A DNA stretch of 29,490 bases. Origin: Smittium mucronatum. Lineage: Eukaryota; Kickxellomycota; Harpellomycetes; Harpellales; Legeriomycetaceae. The notes beneath the pieces are model-generated. The model saw only the letters and a program-made list of their open reading frames with translations, did not search any database and was not told where the DNA came from. A program made the position numbers and the translations under genes. Positions within the stretch are counted from its first letter, which is position 1; the number at the start of each line of letters is the position of its first letter. This document shows positions 11,371 to 21,344 of the stretch, in pieces. The DNA lies in assembly GCA_001953115.1 (NCBI GenBank), contig LSSL01003036.1:1-29490 (forward strand), read 5' to 3'.

Positions 11371-12490
11371 TCTATTCTGAGAGTTTTTTAATCAACCTCC
11401 TCAGCTTTCTACTGCTCCACAGGCTAATATTTGTTTGCAATAAATTTTTGTCCTTAAAAGATAAACATTTTTCATCCCGAGAAACTCTTTCATATTTCCT
11501 GAAAATATTTTTGTCGATTTTGAGACACAAATCATTTATTAAATCAAAATAATTCATTTCCCTAGGTATCCAGTTTTTTTTGTAGATTATTAATTATTTT
11601 ATGATGAAATTCCATACATCTAAGCCGGGAAATAATAAGATTACGTTTAGAACATTATTCTAACGATATATTCCTATATATTTCCATTTGCTATCCTTAT
11701 TTTTATTTTTTTTTGTAAAAACGCAACTTTTTCAAAACCATTTGCAGCTTATCAAAGGTTTTTAGTGATTTTTCACCAAAATTTCCAAGAACTTTCCTAG
11801 TTATATGAAATAGACAGCTTGAGTGGTTTGCACTTGTTATTTAATTAGATTTTGCATTTTCAATTCCATTCATGCCATCGCTTATTTAAACGAAATTATT
11901 TTTTTTGGTTATGAAGCTATTTTTTTTAATCAAAGTTCTTTTAAAAAAATTCCCACTACTCAGATCTCTCAGTTGGATAAATTCCAAAAGATATCTAAAT
12001 TACATTTCCTGATCCTTATTCAGAAGATTTCATTAAAAATGCACCCAAATATTTTGACTTTAAATTGTGAGCATCTAATTATAATAATACAATCGATAAT
12101 CCAACGTATTAAACCCGGAAATTGGGGGAAATAGTATGATTTTAAAATCTCCAACCTTTTTTTTTAAAATCCCAACTTGTGTCAGGATTTAATTATATAA
12201 TTCTCTGGAGGTTTCTTTCCATCTTCTCTGTTGTTTTTTTAGATCTTTCTTCCTCTGTGATTCAAACCCTCTATGTTTCGTGAAGTAATAAACTCCCCTG
12301 TGATACTCTTCTAGAGAGAGTTTTTTGATATCAATTAACTTAGTATTATTAATACCTAACATTATCGACTCTGATCTTTTTTTAACAGTTTTAATCAACA
12401 ATCTGGGCGCTATTCTATAACAATATTGGTTTATATTCTTAAATAAATGAAAATTTTCATCTTTTTTTAAATAAAAGTTGAAATTTTAGC
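11370..12490 (-). pseudogene. Broken MULE-like DDE transposase, minus strand
   Basis: Reading the minus strand from 12490 downward, an open stretch (to 12189) ends RRWKETSRELYN. Next comes LDAHNLKSKYLGAFLM (about 12078-12031), the hallmark first-Asp motif of MULE transposases. It is followed by ISDGMNGIENAKSN and HSSCLFHITRKVLG (about 11886-11785), matching the second catalytic Asp and the C..H motif. A basic C-terminal stretch (11557-11372) carries no motif. At least four in-frame stops and several shifts separate the blocks, so the gene is dead. It starts about 260-700 bases inside the right inverted repeat arm and reads inward, as transposase genes of Mutator elements do. Confidence 0.7.
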
Positions 12491-12749
12491 CACAGTCGGA
12501 GTTTATAAATCTTTCTGTGATCCTTTTTCTGGTGCTATACATAATTTTGTAACAAATGTTTAATCTTATGTTCTGTTCGATCAAAAAATTTAAAGCGTGT
12601 TTTTATTTTTCAAAAATTATATTTATTGAGGTTTTATCCTAATTATCATTATTAATGGAAATAGAGTTTTTTATTATAATTTTAAAATTTTCATTGTAGA
12701 TAAACTTCAAAAAATCCAAAAGTTGAGTGGCCAAAAAAAAAGCACAAAA

Positions 12750-13228
12750 ATTTATTAAATTTCTTATTGCTTTATGATCTACAGACCTTAAATATTTTAC
12801 TTCAATTTATTTGTCGCTGAATAATTTCAAAACATAATTTTTATGCTGTGTTGTATTTCCAAATACATAGTGTATTTTTAAATATAAATTTTCTATTTGG
12901 GAGTAATTTGATTAGGCTATCACTAATGAGCACTCGTCTTTTAGAATCTAGAAATTTAGAATTATGAAGTAAAATTTTTTTTCTAATGAATATTTTTAAA
13001 TTAAATTGATAATAATTATATGTTTCAAAAAATAATACTTGTATTATTGTTGAAATATCACGGATCCTGGAACAAAAATCCATCAAATTATCGCTCTATA
13101 ACTTATTAAATTCCAAAATATCGTCAAAATCAGAGTAAAAAGTTTAATTTTCGGGGTTTTAATATCATTTATAAGAAAATTTTCTAAACCTAATATTTTC
13201 TTTAAGTTATCGCAATTCAAAGCTTTGA
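12750..13228 (-). repeat. Right arm of a long inverted repeat
   Basis: Reverse complement of 1-476, ending at 13228 opposite base 1. Differences from the left arm are mainly single-base changes plus one cluster around 13000-13015. An open frame of 81 codons (12841-13086, minus) lies in this arm. In the left arm the matching sequence is disrupted, and the peptide has no family match that I recognise. It could be the beginning of the minus-strand transposase or chance in AT-rich DNA. Confidence 0.85.
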
Positions 13229-16200
13229 ACATAATTTTTTTACTCATTCTTTGGCGTATTTTTCACTTTTTCCTAGAAAAATAAGTTACCCAATTGGAAA
13301 AATGGCAGTGAGTAAAAATACATTTTATGAATAATATGTCTTCATTTAATATATTGATATTTTAATACGATATTATTCAACAGAGGGATAAAAAATAGTA
13401 AAAAATCCAAATATTTTTGCATTTATTTTGAAATCCGACTGAAATTTCAAAAAATTTCAATGATTTTACTACTTTTGCTATTTCCCTATTTAAGATTTAT
13501 AGATTAAAATACCCTGTTAAATAGTTCCAGCAAATTTTTATCAATAGGAGAAAAAATACATTAACCCCCAAATCAAGCTTTGTTACTTAATAGTGCTTTT
13601 TTATTGACATTTGAATAACACTCTGTATTTGCTAATTTATCCCTTATGTCCTTATAAATAAACTAAAGAGCGATTGAAAAAACCTGACGCTAAAATAATT
13701 CCGGATTACATGAATATCATTTTTTATTGGATTTTTTTTAAATTTATTCAGCCAAACTGAACACTTCATAATTATTATTTATTAATATTATGTCAATTAT
13801 GCCTGAGATACGCCCATTAATATGTAATAAGTAAATTCAGATTTACCTCTAGAGAATATTCTGTAAATCTGATTGAGAATCTGATTTTTTTTTTTGAAAA
13901 TATCTAATCGAAAATATTATTAAAATTAATGGAATTTTTATTAAATACCTTTGCAATCAATAAAATAGCATAAAAATAACTAAACCAAAATTCAAAGGTG
14001 GTTTTTTTTCTGTAATTAAATGAGAAATCTCTCTTCTTTTTATAAGATACGTTTTTGACTACTGTGTTTAATATTGTAATTATTCATTTAAAATTGAACA
14101 TAGAGCATACTTAGGAAACATAAAATATATAATATTTCATTTATCGGGTTTTATTAATTTTAAACTTTGTTTATGTCAAAAAAATCTGTAAATATAGACC
14201 AAACTTAGATAATATTATAAATTAAACTATTTGACCATTGAATCTACCAAACACTTTCTAATTGTATTTTTTTTTCGTAGAAATATAAAAATTAGTTTTT
14301 GCTGACAAAGATAGCATATTGTAAAACGAATTTTGAACTATCAAAATCAATTAGAAGACGAAATTTGTATATTTACATCAATATTATATTAATAATGATT
14401 GCTTAGATTGATTCTGAAATTTAAAATAGTTAGATTTAGTATTTTTTTTAAATATAAAATTAAATATTATAAATAATCAATATTTTTAAATTATTTATGT
14501 TTAAAAAAAACAAAAACATGAAGAAAATTACTTATTTTTATTGATTTTTTTGAAAAAGTTTATTTATCAAAATCAACACGCTTAACAAACTGTTTTATAG
14601 ATCAATCGACAGATATTTTATTGAAATTGAAAAGATAAAATAAATAAAAAACATGTGATATTTTAATAGATCTTTTACTAAAATTTGAATGAATCTAGAT
14701 TTTTTTTGATATGACTGCAAGTACTTTTTTCGAAAGTTTTTTTTTACTAAAAAAAATTAGTCCTGTTTATCCCCATAAGAAAATAGTAAATATTTGGATC
14801 ATTTTTTTATTTTAAAAACTAAATACACGAAAAATAAACACCTTTCAAATAAAATTTATATTTTTTGAATATATCATTATTTTTTTTTTTGAAAAATACT
14901 TATACGAGTCAAAAAATTTAATCTCCAAGGACATAAATTTAATATATATCAGTGAATCGGGGCTAAGAAATGTCTCCGATGCACAAAATATTAAGTTCTA
15001 CTCATTTTCTTTGGCTATGCTATAATAAAATTTCTTATCTCCCGAACTAATAATTTTTTATATTTAATTTTTCTGAATTTACCAATTTTTTTTGATAAAA
15101 AAATACAATTATATCATTTTTAAAACTAATATGTTAATTTTTTTTCTCTTTTGTCGTTCTATTAGGTTGTTCTAATGCATTATTTTTGACTTTCAAAAAG
15201 CTAATACCACCTCAAACCAATTTTGATTTCAGCTGAAACTGTTCTTTTTTATTATTTATATTATATACGAAAAGAATAGGGAATTTCTCCATTTTATAAG
15301 AAAAAAGTATTTAACATTTGAAATAACTCTTCTTTTAAAGAAATTTGCATTCTATAAATATCTTCATATATTATATCTTTTATAGATCCATTATTTTTTC
15401 CGAAAGATGCTTATTGTTTTTTGAAACTTGGAACCGAAAATTGGGTCTGTTTGAATTTTAGGGGATATTTTCATTACTTTTTTTTTCTTGTGTAGCGGAA
15501 TCTTATACCAATTTTTTCAAATACAGCTTAAATCAAACGAATTTTTATTTTTTTATTAATAATTACAACAAAAATATATAATCTTCTAGGTTACCCTTGC
15601 TTTTATCAGATATAGAGATTGGGGATGAATATTGATTATTTTTGGTTATTTCAAATGCAATAACAGAATATCAGCCTTTTGATAATGTGTATTTATAATC
15701 TATATATGAAATTTTTTTCACTTGAGAGGCTTTCAAGAATTGATTTTGAAGCAATAAAAAAAATTATCTCAAGTTTTTGAAGATTAACCAGCAAATTAGG
15801 GCTCATTCTCAATATAAATATGTTTATTTTTTTAGATTCGCCTATAAATATTTGGTTTCTTAATATTTTTTAGTTTTTATTTTTTATACTATGGTTGTTC
15901 ATAACATAGAAATTTTTTACTGTATACACGAATAAACCTTCTGACTCAAAATTCAAATTTATTTTATATGGATTGAACTTATAATCTGTATAGCCGATAA
16001 TTTTATCTTTAACATAATTTTATTTTGAATTATTGCATTTACCAGAGTGGAGTATTAAAAATTAATTATTTTTTCTGCTCTCATCTTATTCATCAGCACT
16101 TAAAAAGAAACTCCCATTAATATTATTGTTCACACTATAATATATTGTGGGCTTTAATTTTCATTTGGATATCTTGCTCTCATATCCGCAAAAAAATAAT

Positions 16201-18360
16201 TTCTTCTTCGTTACAGTCCGTTTCAACCCAACTCTTTTTGGATTTTAAATAAAAAATTTAGTTTCTTGTAGCTTCATCATTTCTTTTTATATAAATTTTT
16301 TTTCTGACACATCTATTGATATTTTTTATTATATGTTTTTAATAATTATACAATGAAGATTTTTTTAACAAAAATTTTAGTCTCTATTTTGGATTGAAAT
16401 TGAAAAATACCCAAAAATAGACAAATAAAAATGGCAGATTCCTAAATAAAATTTCAGATTATTTTATTGGTTAAAATCATAATTTGTATATTATTAGATT
16501 AAAAACCAGATTTACAATTAATTAGCGGATTTTGGCTATAATTTTAAGTTTTTTGATGACCAAACCTACATAATATTCTTCATTATATGATACCAGCAAT
16601 TAAAACTCGAAATTCCGGTCTCAAAATTTTGAAATTACAAAGGAAATTGACACATTACGAGTAATATTGTATTCATAATTCAGTCTAACTTTTTTTTTTA
16701 TACTCCCTGTTTTATCTTACTTTAAGTCCATTCAAAAAATTCCGAATTTTTGTTCCGAAGAATAAAAAAAAATAGTGGTATAAATTGCTGATCCAGATCT
16801 GTGAATCCAAAAACTAAAACTGAATTGTAAATAATAGCTAATTGATAGGTCATATCTAAATTAATAATCTAAGATTTACCCAGATGGCTTAAAGGTTCGT
16901 TGGAAGTTATTAACACTCTTATCCCCTCATTGGAGATTTAATGAAATGAAATAGATCCTATATTTTCATCTAGGGTTGTAATTATATGGATTATCGGTAA
17001 TAGTATTATATATTAAAAGGATAAACTGAGGATATTATTTAAGCTATGAAAGGAAGGAAAAGAATCAAATTTAAAATTTTATCCATTTCGACACAGCTAA
17101 GCTTACGTATTTATGTGTTATCGAGTTTCGAGAAGCCAATTACGCTTCAGAAACGTGTAATCTGTCTGAATGACTACTTATTATATGTATTGAATTGGTT
17201 GGTTTATTATAAAGGCGTTTTTTAAATCTTCCAATTTTTTTTAAAATGTCGATTGTATAGGGTCATTGATCTTTCATATATTTGTTATATTGAATTATTT
17301 GATGATATATTTTTTTATCCTCTATATCATGCCAAATTTCAAAATATTTTATTTTATTTAGTAACACCTCTTTGAGAAATTTTTGTGCATATTCTTTATT
17401 ATTTTGATCACTGGCTTAGTAAATTCATTTTTATTGCGTGATAAAGAGTGTTTGTGTGAAAAGTATACCCTCTTCTCATCGAAAGCAGAGTAAAATTCTA
17501 TCTCAATAACCGTTTCATACTCAGATTTCTCTCTTTTTTTTCAGTAATGCTGTGTAGATTTGAATTTTTTACAATAGATGGGATTAATTTAATAAAAAAA
17601 GTGTTTTATATCTAAATTTGAAACTATTAACTACTTTTTCTTGTCCTTTTTTTTTGCATTTATCACTAAAATATGAAAAAATGAAACAAATATGAAAGTA
17701 AAAACGTGAAACTACGCTTAGATTTACATTATTTTTAATCTGAAATTCGTGAAAATAGTACATTTTCAGAGATTTAAGCCTAAAATTATAGGTCCAATTA
17801 TTTCCTCCAAATCATTTCCCTAAATTTCTTCGATTTATTTACGTTATTATAGGTTATAATCAAAATTATATATTAAATTAGTTAAATTAGTCGAATAAGG
17901 CTCATCAAAAACAAATCTGACATAAATTAGCCGAGTTTTATTAGCTAGAAAGATTTTTATTTTCTGGATTCTATTTTATGGGTGTAATTACCCCTCATGA
18001 ACAATATATATATATTTGATCTAACCGGAGTTACCATCTTTTTTTCTTAGATAGAATTGACTGTTTTTTTAGATAGTTTATGATTTAATTTTGCATACTA
18101 AATATTAGAATGTATTTTTTGATATTTTCTATTTATATTTGGGGTTTTTGAACTTTAGCTCAATTTTCTTGGCAGTTATCCTCGATGGCTCCCAATTTCA
18201 CTTGAGCTTGAATTTATCTGTATTAGTTGTGTATTTTACTCGATCTCTATAGTTAGCATTTTTTTAAAAAAATAAAAGCGGAAGAGCGCGTTTCACTTTG
18301 CAAATTATATTTGAAATTCCTCGAAAAGAATATTTTCTTTTTTTTTTATCATTGAATGTT
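13229..18360. other. AT-rich gene desert of about 5.1 kb
   Basis: Both strands are dense with stops, and A/T homopolymers are frequent. I could not assemble any exon chain with recognisable protein similarity. A short inverted pair (TTTTTTACTCATT near 13237 and AGTGAGTAAAAAT near 13308) lies just outside the right repeat arm. A box A-like TGGCTTAAAGG at about 16883 has no partner box B. Minus-strand frames around 15600-16330 contain small peptide-like stretches that may be further transposon debris, but nothing I can name. Confidence 0.5.
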
Positions 18361-18438
18361 ATTGCAAGATAACTCCATCACAAACTTAACTTCAAAGATC
18401 GGACGGGATTAGGTGCTTTCTGATGTGGATTTCGCAAG
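18361..18438 (-). pseudogene. 5S rRNA-like sequence with internal deletion
   Basis: On the minus strand from 18438 the sequence has CTTGCGA, then ATCAGAAAGCACC, TCCCGTCCGATC and GAAGTTAAG in the order and spacing of the 5' half of eukaryotic 5S rRNA, including the region of internal box A. The segment that should follow (the box C / TGGGTGACC part, roughly 40 nt) is missing, yet the end TTGCAAT resembles the 5S 3' end and can pair with the 5' TTGCGA using one G-U pair. I read it as a 5S gene with an internal deletion, hence a likely pseudogene, about 78 nt instead of about 118. Confidence 0.7.
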
Positions 18439-18454
18439 ATTTTTAAAATAATAA

Positions 18455-18497
18455 TGTCTTACGCGGGAGTCGAACCCGCGGCCTTGAGATTAAGAAT
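18455..18497 (-). pseudogene. tRNA-Lys(CTT)-like 3' half
   Basis: The minus strand carries TTCTTAATCTCAAGG (anticodon loop with CTT, 3' anticodon stem and variable loop). A perfect T-arm follows (GCGGG-TTCGACT-CCCGC, box B) and then a possible acceptor strand GTAAGAC plus A. The 5' half is not present upstream: there is no GTCTTAC acceptor, no D-arm and no TGAGA anticodon stem within about 150 nt, so it is a fragment, or an intron-split gene whose first exon I cannot find. It lies 16 nt upstream of the 5S-like sequence on the same strand. Confidence 0.6.
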
Positions 18498-18838
18498 GTA
18501 AAGATAATAATAGCGATAAAATTCATTTGGAATAATGAACCAATATACTTAATACGAGTCTATTGTGTATCTAAATTACCATTGGATAATGCTCTATTTG
18601 CTCAACAGAATTGCTGATTCATTGGAAATTTGCGGCATTTTTTTTTTTAGGGTCTCAGGCTTGGGTGGAATTGTTGATTGGTGGATTTCAGAATATAAAG
18701 ATTTAATTTGCTTGATTTTTTTATATGGAAACAAAAATAAATAGTTTTATAGATCGGCTTTACTCGCAAACTTTACAATCAGCTAATATTAGATGCCAAA
18801 AAAAACAATAACAAAAACAATAACTCGAAATATCTTAG

Positions 18839-19051
18839 ACTTTCAACGAAAATATTGCTAGGATAAAAGAGCTGTTACGGGGAAACAGCAACGATTATCA
18901 ATTACTGAAAAGAAACCGAAAATTAAGTATAATAGTTAACCATTGGAAAATAGAAATAGCCGTTTCAATCATTTTACTATTATTTTTGTGGCTTAGTGCT
19001 TTCTTTTGGGATATTTTTTGCACGAAATCGTTACAAAGAAACCCTTTTTGA
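18839..19051 (+). CDS. Possible exon of a small membrane protein
   Basis: I do not recognise the protein. The frame is open for 70 codons and ends with TGA at 19049. It has a polar, charged first half (RIKELLRGNSNDYQLLKRNRK) and then one strongly hydrophobic segment, IEIAVSIILLLFLWLSAFF, followed by a short tail. There is no ATG in frame; a TAG at 18836-18838 that could be a splice acceptor (TATCTTAG) immediately precedes it. An ATG at about 18724 could supply a short first exon in phase, but only through a non-standard GTTTTA donor. The ORF ends nine bases before the LSM8 start. AT-rich DNA can produce hydrophobic frames by chance, so this is tentative. Confidence 0.35.
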   Translation, partial: TFNENIARIKELLRGNSNDYQLLKRNRKLSIIVNHWKIEIAVSIILLLFLWLSAFFWDIFCTKSLQRNPF

Positions 19052-19060
19052 TTTTCACCA

Positions 19061-19753
19061 ATGTCCGAACTCCATAATTTTGTTGATAGTAAGATTATTA
19101 TTTTATTTTATCATTGAATTTATTTATCGAGAATGTCGATTCTTGAACTTTTATGGGTAGAATGCTTCTTTGAAAGCTATTTTTATATACCTATAACACT
19201 ACAAAAATATCCTAAAATTCTCCTTTTATCATTATTTTTATCTCGGAAATTCTAGCAAATCCTTTTTAATCTTTTTTTCTTTTTTAAAGCGTAAATTTAT
19301 GGTAGTATGAATTCTTTAAAAGCAAATTTTTTTAAATGTAGAAAAAGTCTCTGTAATAACAAACGATGGTCGAGTAATAGTGGTAAGTCCCGTGTTAATA
19401 AGTTTAACTTTTTAACAGAAAACATTATGCTTAATTTTAGCTTTATATTTCTACAGGGACTATTATCAGGATTTGATAGCAATGTAAATTTGATTCTAAT
19501 CAACACAGTAGAACGGGTGTTTAGCGAAGATTCTCCAGTGGAGTTTGTGGATGTGGGGCTGTATCTGGTCAGAGGAGATGAAGTGTAAATAAACATTGGC
19601 CATTGCTATTGCTATTGATTATATTTTACGATTCTAAAATTGCTTTTTTACCCTATTTTTAGAGCTATAGTTGGTCTTGTGGACGATGATCTTGATCAAA
19701 ACATCGACTGGAATCTGATTAAGCGCGAACCCCTCCAGCCAATCCGCCACTAA
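19061..19753 (+). CDS. LSM8: LSM8, U6 snRNA-associated Sm-like protein
   Basis: LSM8 is the subunit that defines the nuclear LSM2-8 ring, which binds the 3' uridine tail of U6 snRNA and supports pre-mRNA splicing. Four exons give a closed frame of 95 residues (human LSM8 has 96): 19061-19088, 19342-19382, 19457-19584 and 19663-19753, with introns of 253, 74 and 78 nt, all GT-AG. The protein starts MSELHNFVDKKVSVITNDGR. Sm motif 1 includes the G-F-D-x-x-x-N signature (GFDSNVNLIL), and Sm motif 2 is LYLVRGDEVAIVG, as in LSM8 orthologues. The C-terminus IKREPLQPIRH matches the LSM8-specific tail. The 28-nt first exon is supported by alignment and phase. LSM1 is less likely. Confidence 0.9.
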
Positions 19754-20100
19754 CACTCCTGTCCATTTGTCTTTTTTGTATCCATTAACCATCCTTATAT
19801 TATGTGCATACCCAATAAAATCCATTATATAACTTTGTCCTTATTATGCTGCCAATATGTGAAATGTTGTTTAATTTAAAATCAGCTATTGGCTAAATTT
19901 GTTATTGCGAGCGAATAAAATGCATTTCTGAATGGGAAAATTTTTTTTTGCTTGAAGCTTTGGCTAAACGAACTGAAAGCAAACAGTCAAAATATGCAAA
20001 ACTAGCGATCGTTTGTTTCCAAAGTGTTGTTTTTGCTCAAATAGCGTTTTTTTATTATTTTAGTGTTGATAAATATATAAACAATAGTCTCCTTCAAAAA
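19754..20100. other. LSM8-eIF3k intergenic region
   Basis: It holds the 3' flank of LSM8 and the leader of eIF3k. Two ATGs upstream of the eIF3k start (about 19920 and 19933) open only very short frames and would act as upstream ORFs if transcribed. The in-frame sequence upstream of 20101 has no ATG and no eIF3k similarity. A possible acceptor (TATTTTAG near 20064) could mark a 5' UTR intron. Confidence 0.35.
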
Positions 20101-20874
20101 ATGGGAAACATATCGAAACGACCAGAAAAAAGAAGCGATCAAATCCACGAGCTAATTACAAGCGTCAATAGATACAATCCAGAGAACATTTCTGTGCTTG
20201 AAGATTATCTAAAAGAGCAATGCAACAGTTACAGCAGCGACAGTAGCGATTTGGCCGCCAATCTGGCCCTTTTGAAACTCTATCAGTTCAATCCCGATCT
20301 GATCAATATCGATGCTGTCGTCAGCGTTCTTGCAAAGGCCTTGACCTCACTCCCTGGAAATGACTTTATTCTGTGTTTATACCTCCTTAACGAGCAAATC
20401 GTAAGCCACAAAATTTTTCTTTTCAAAATTTGATTTCTCTGAATCTTGTCGTTTTCTTTTTTTTTAAAATAAATATTTCAGATAAATGACGAATCTGTAG
20501 TCAAGATCCTCGAACTTAAGGATTTGCTGGAAAATGCCCGCTTTGAGCTGTTCTGGGAAGTTCTCTCCAACGATGCAACCCGCGATCTGGTCAGCGGAAT
20601 CCGCGGCTTCGAGGACACTATCCGCTCAATGATCGCTTCTGTTATCGCATCCACTCACCAGTCTGCCCAAGCCCAGTTTCTCGAGCTAGCTCTTAATCTC
20701 GATGAGTCTGAATTGATCGAGTTTGCTGAACAGCAAGGATGGACCGTCTCTCCCGACAACAAACTCGTCTCTTTGCCTCTTCGCGACGAGAATTTGGCCA
20801 AACCCGTTATTATTTCTGAACAGATTCCTTTCGCCCAGCTTACAAAAGTCATTGGCGCCTCTTTTGAAAATTAG
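20101..20874 (+). CDS. EIF3K: eIF3k, translation initiation factor 3 subunit K
   Basis: eIF3k is a small non-core subunit of eIF3, paired with eIF3l on the 40S ribosome; it is missing in baker's yeast but present in many fungi and animals. Two exons, 20101-20400 and 20482-20874, with an 81-nt GTAAGC...TTTCAG phase-0 intron, give 230 residues (human: 218). Family landmarks are RYNPENISVLEDYL (about residues 32-45), LAANLALLKLYQFNP (about 59-73), a KALTSLP segment, and after the intron ARFELFWE and GIRGFEDTIRSMI from the PCI-like part. The winged-helix C-terminus contains EFAEQQGWTV. The start at 20101 is the first ATG in frame and gives the expected length. The second exon is visibly richer in G+C than its surroundings. 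Confidence 0.93.
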
Positions 20875-21194
20875 TCTGCTATATTTTTTTGCCCTTTCCA
20901 TTTGCCCAAAACATCTCATCTCCCTTATACTATTGGCTTAATTACACTGCCTACTCCCAAGATTTGTCCCTCTAATTATTAATCAGTCATTACCATTCGC
21001 CAATTCAGTACCAATATTAGAGGATAATTGGTTGTTTAAATATTCTAATGTGTTTCTTATTTGCTGTACCGTCTAAATCGTAAGATTAAGATTGAATCGC
21101 AAAAATTAGATTAGATGTTAGGATCTAAAGGTTATTAGACTCTACTTATTGCTACAAAAGCCTTTTTGTTGGTTATATTGTGTATTTGCTAATA

Positions 21195-21344
21195 ATGCTT
21201 CCGGACTTTCGATCCATATACAATTCGTTTAGATCCAACGAGGATATAAAGAACGTCAAGAATGCTGCTTTAACCAACTTTCTTGGCTTCGTTTCCATCT
21301 CTGCTTTAATATTTTTCCTAACTCGGGACCGAAAGCTAAACTGA
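21195..21344 (+). CDS. Possible 49-aa tail-anchored membrane protein (Tom6-like?)
   Basis: A complete ATG-to-TGA frame of 50 codons lies between eIF3k and TBCD. It begins MLPDFRSIYNSF, continues with a charged stretch (RSNEDIKNVKN) and has one hydrophobic segment (about residues 30-43, FLGFVSISALIFFL) ending TRDRKLN. The base and codon composition resembles the neighbouring genes rather than the intergenic DNA. Small subunits of the mitochondrial outer-membrane translocase (Tom5, Tom6, Tom7) have this size and layout. The basic/aromatic N-terminal part before a single helix is most like Tom6, but similarity is too short to assign. It may also be one exon of something else. Confidence 0.5.
   Translation: MLPDFRSIYNSFRSNEDIKNVKNAALTNFLGFVSISALIFFLTRDRKLN

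Larger units (their letters stand above)
1..13228. mobile_element. Decayed composite DNA transposon, probably MULE-like, with a nested retrotransposon
   Basis: The span is bounded by ~475-bp inverted repeats and contains two broken DDE transposase genes that read inward from opposite ends. Removing the nested LTR retrotransposon (1502-7844) leaves about 6.9 kb, a plausible size for a full Mutator-like element. Every coding region inside is broken by stops and frameshifts, so the element cannot be autonomous. The family call rests on transposase motifs and on the long inverted repeats. The target-site duplication could not be tested because the left flank is outside the window. The alternative is that the arms are separate insertions and the interior is an unrelated pile-up of relics. 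Confidence 0.55.

Noticed and set aside
11823..12134. 103-codon plus-strand ORF
   Set aside because: It is antisense to the transposase motifs on the minus strand and resembles no protein I know.
12189..12487. Cas9-like motif on the minus strand (LSLEEYHRG followed by KHRGFESQRK), reminiscent of the 'RRGFKSNRK' segment of type II-C Cas9
   Set aside because: No RuvC or HNH motifs occur nearby, and the same strand continues directly into MULE transposase motifs (DAHNLKSKYLG, then DGMNGIENA and CLFH). A short basic coincidence in a transposase N-terminal region is the simpler reading.
16880..16940. Box A-like TGGCTTAAAGGTTC resembling a tRNA-Ser/Leu D-arm
   Set aside because: No anticodon stem and no box B at the right distance; a chance match or an unrecognisable relic.
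18541..18610. Possible 5' half of the tRNA-Lys fragment (minus strand CCAATGGTAA as D-loop)
   Set aside because: The bases next to it cannot pair with the acceptor strand of the 3' half, and the anticodon stem does not match.
19307..19588. 93-codon ORF read straight through
   Set aside because: It reads through two introns; only its middle portion (19457-19584) is LSM8 coding sequence.
19634..19825. 63-codon minus-strand ORF
   Set aside because: It overlaps LSM8 exon 4, whose protein matches the LSM8 C-terminus; the reverse frame is a shadow.
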